From Longimicrobiaceae bacterium (GTDB lineage Bacteria > Gemmatimonadota > Gemmatimonadetes > Longimicrobiales > Longimicrobiaceae), in assembly GCA_030146875.1 (NCBI GenBank), contig JASLAX010000074.1, positions 1 to 15,728 of the forward strand: a stretch of DNA of 15,728 nucleotides. Direction: 5' to 3'. The translations under genes and the position numbers were made by a program. The notes under the pieces are model-generated. The model had not been told where the DNA came from. It did no database searches and worked only from the letters and a program-made list of their open reading frames with translations. Each line of letters opens with the position of its first letter. Positions within the stretch are counted from its first letter, which is position 1. Positions 14,847 through 15,728 of the stretch are shown piece after piece.

Positions 14847-15059
14847 TCAGCAGCAGAGCTCGGTGATGCGCTCCACCACGTCGCCCTGGCGCGGCGTCCA
14901 GGGACAGGTGGCGTAGGCGGTGAACGGACAGTACACCACCGAGCACTTGGAGCCGGTGACCTCGTTGCCGTGCACGGTGCCGCGGTCGGCGACCGGCGCC
15001 TCCACGGGGGAGAACGACTCCACGCGCAGCTCGTCCATCTCCAGGGAAAGCTTCTTCAT
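14847..15059 (-). CDS. Pinensin-type lanthipeptide precursor, copy 1
   Basis: The promoter-proximal of two tandem 70-residue precursors. All five cysteines (39, 44, 52, 69, 70) and the GSKCSVVYCP segment are identical to copy 2. The 13 differences are mostly conservative (E10/D, V34/I, I65/V, E67/D) plus core changes F46/V, A50/V, W54/A and Q58/A. This looks like a diversified pair under selection to keep the ring-forming residues. T18 of copy 2 is P here, in the VESFxxVEAP leader end. It is translated from an ATG preceded by AAGAAGGA. A promoter candidate lies at 15153-15183 on the same strand. Standalone precursors scattered without enzymes are known in large RiPP families of this kind, but whether these are processed is not shown. 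Confidence 0.85.
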   Translation of the reverse strand: MKKLSLEMDELRVESFSPVEAPVADRGTVHGNEVTGSKCSVVYCPFTAYATCPWTPRQGDVVERITELCC

Positions 15060-15152
15060 CTCGTCCATCCTTCTTGGGGGGTGTGGAGGCGCGCCGGGAA
15101 GGTCGCGCGCGCGGGGGGGCGCCGGAGAGGCCGGCGGGGTGGTCCTCCGCGC

Positions 15153-15183
15153 AATATGCGCCGCGAGGTTGGGCGAGGTCAAG
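15153..15183 (-). promoter_or_regulatory. Candidate promoter of the lanthipeptide pair
   Basis: Read on the minus strand: TTGACC (15183-15178), then CATATT (15158-15153), 19 bases apart. The box pair lies about 95 bases upstream of the first precursor start. It is the only AT-containing block in this GC-rich gap. Confidence 0.5.
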
Positions 15184-15271
15184 CCTAGGGGCGCATCCAG
15201 AGCGCCAGCGCGCGGGTAGTGCGGGACGGGGAGGGGCGGCCCGGGACTCTCCCGGAAAGCCCGGCGGGGTG

Positions 15272-15300
15272 TTGACACCCGCGGGACCGTGCGGTATACT
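15272..15300 (+). promoter_or_regulatory. Strong promoter of tuf
   Basis: Perfect TTGACA (15272-15277) and TATACT (15295-15300) with an ideal 17-base spacer. Transcription would begin near 15307, leaving a leader of about 250 bases before tuf. Confidence 0.8.
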
Positions 15301-15560
15301 TCGCGTCTTGCTTCCCACCGGGATACCTGCGTCCGCGCACCGTAACCGGAGGGGAAGGGGCTTGCCGCCGGCCGGGTTTCCGCCCGACGGGGCCCCACGA
15401 GGCAGCAGGAGCGGCGACGCTCCCGGGTGCAGGAAGGCTCCGACGGCGAGGCCGCCGGGGTTTTCCCGTTCGTCGTTCGGGCTGTCGGCCGGCGGAGGCC
15501 GCCGCGAGCGTTCGCGCGCCTCCTTCACTTCACCTCCCGAGTGGGGATCAACGACGCACA
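15301..15560 (+). other. Long untranslated leader of tuf with an attenuator-like hairpin
   Basis: About 260 bases lie between the tuf promoter and its start, and no convincing gene was seen in them. A hairpin can form from 15434-15447 with 15451-15464: fourteen positions with one mismatch and several G-T pairs, a GAG loop, and a 3' arm ending GGGGTTTT, then CCCG. This looks like an imperfect intrinsic terminator. The remainder is GC-rich with a purine block (CGGAGGGGAAGGGG) near 15347. Confidence 0.5.
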
Positions 15561-15728
15561 ATGGCCAAGGCTAAGTTTGAGCGGACCAAGCCGCACGTGA
15601 ACGTGGGCACGATCGGGCACGTCGACCACGGGAAGACGACGCTGACGGCGGCGATCACGCGGATCCAGGCGGCGAAGGGGCTGGCCGACTTCGTGTCGTT
15701 CGACAACATCGACAAGGCTCCCGAGGAG
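15561..15728 (+). CDS. tuf: Elongation factor Tu (3' part outside window)
   Basis: GTPase that delivers aminoacyl-tRNA to the ribosome. The 56 codons in view begin MAKAKFERTKPHVNVGTIGHVDHGKTT. This includes the G1 P-loop GHVDHGKT (19-26) and continues LTAAITRIQAAKGLADF and FDNIDKAPEE, just before the switch I region. The reading frame is open at the window edge. The ATG at 15561 gives exactly the conserved EF-Tu N-terminus; the ribosome site is weak. A strong promoter at 15272-15300 and a long leader precede it. In many bacteria this gene follows a tRNA-Thr/Tyr/Gly/Thr cluster and precedes tRNA-Trp and secE-nusG; here the nearest tRNAs are about 10.7 kb upstream. Confidence 0.97.
   Translation, partial: MAKAKFERTKPHVNVGTIGHVDHGKTTLTAAITRIQAAKGLADFVSFDNIDKAPEE

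Larger units (their letters stand above)
14584..15083 (-). repeat. Tandem duplication of the lanthipeptide gene and its leader
   Basis: The two precursor genes are offset by 263 bases. The similarity extends past both start codons: about 24 bases upstream of each ATG share the run TTGGGGGGTGTG or its TTCGTGGGGGG equivalent on the + strand, including the ribosome-binding site. The duplicated unit is therefore leader plus gene. Confidence 0.8.

Noticed and set aside
1..15728. CRISPR array, insertion sequence or transposase
   Set aside because: No regularly spaced direct repeats and no transposase or integrase motifs were seen on either strand.

Overview
The window is very GC-rich and carries a mix of housekeeping and envelope genes. 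Three things suggest a Gemmatimonadota bacterium close to Longimicrobium: paired precursor peptides with a pinensin-type lanthipeptide leader, TonB-dependent outer-membrane machinery, and TTGACA/TAnnnT promoters at base composition near 70% GC. This assignment is inference from gene content; no taxonomic marker was compared.

Left part (1-4870), core genes on the + strand: the 3' part of a zinc N-acetylmuramoyl-L-alanine amidase (Amidase_3 type), pyrF, a small exported protein overlapping pyrF by 4 bases, an MscS-type mechanosensitive channel, cysS, then tRNA-Thr(TGT) and tRNA-Gly(TCC) behind a near-consensus promoter. At the far right (15561 onward) the 5' end of tuf (EF-Tu) begins behind its own strong promoter and a long leader. 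The Thr(TGT)...Gly(TCC)...tuf order recalls the classical thrU-tyrU-glyT-thrT-tufB cluster, here apparently opened by about 10.7 kb of accessory genes and lacking the Tyr and second Thr tRNAs.

Middle part (4870-10720), accessory genes: a second, unrelated amidase (Amidase_2/PGRP-like); a minus-strand gene of unknown function; a 76-residue secreted or lipoprotein peptide; a convergent helical-repeat (TPR-like) protein; and a TonB-dependent receptor. The stretch around 6740-8100 looks less GC-rich than its surroundings. Related GC-rich hairpins, each followed by a TTCGTGC-type tail, occur three times between 4880 and 6727.

Right part (10720-15060): a TetR/CecR-like regulator, a HlyD/YbhG-like membrane fusion lipoprotein, an ABC ATPase and an ABC-2 permease form a tight operon in which every junction overlaps by four bases. 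It resembles the E. coli cecR-ybhGFSR efflux operon but has one permease. The operon diverges from the TonB receptor gene, and two inverted repeats, one overlapping the operon promoter, lie in the shared control region. Opposing this operon are two tandem, near-duplicate 70-residue lanthipeptide-like precursors without any modification enzyme in the window.

The observations most worth following are the orphan duplicated lanthipeptide precursors, the secreted peptide/TPR pair (a possible peptide-signalling system), the interrupted tRNA-tuf locus and the operator architecture at 10795-10850.
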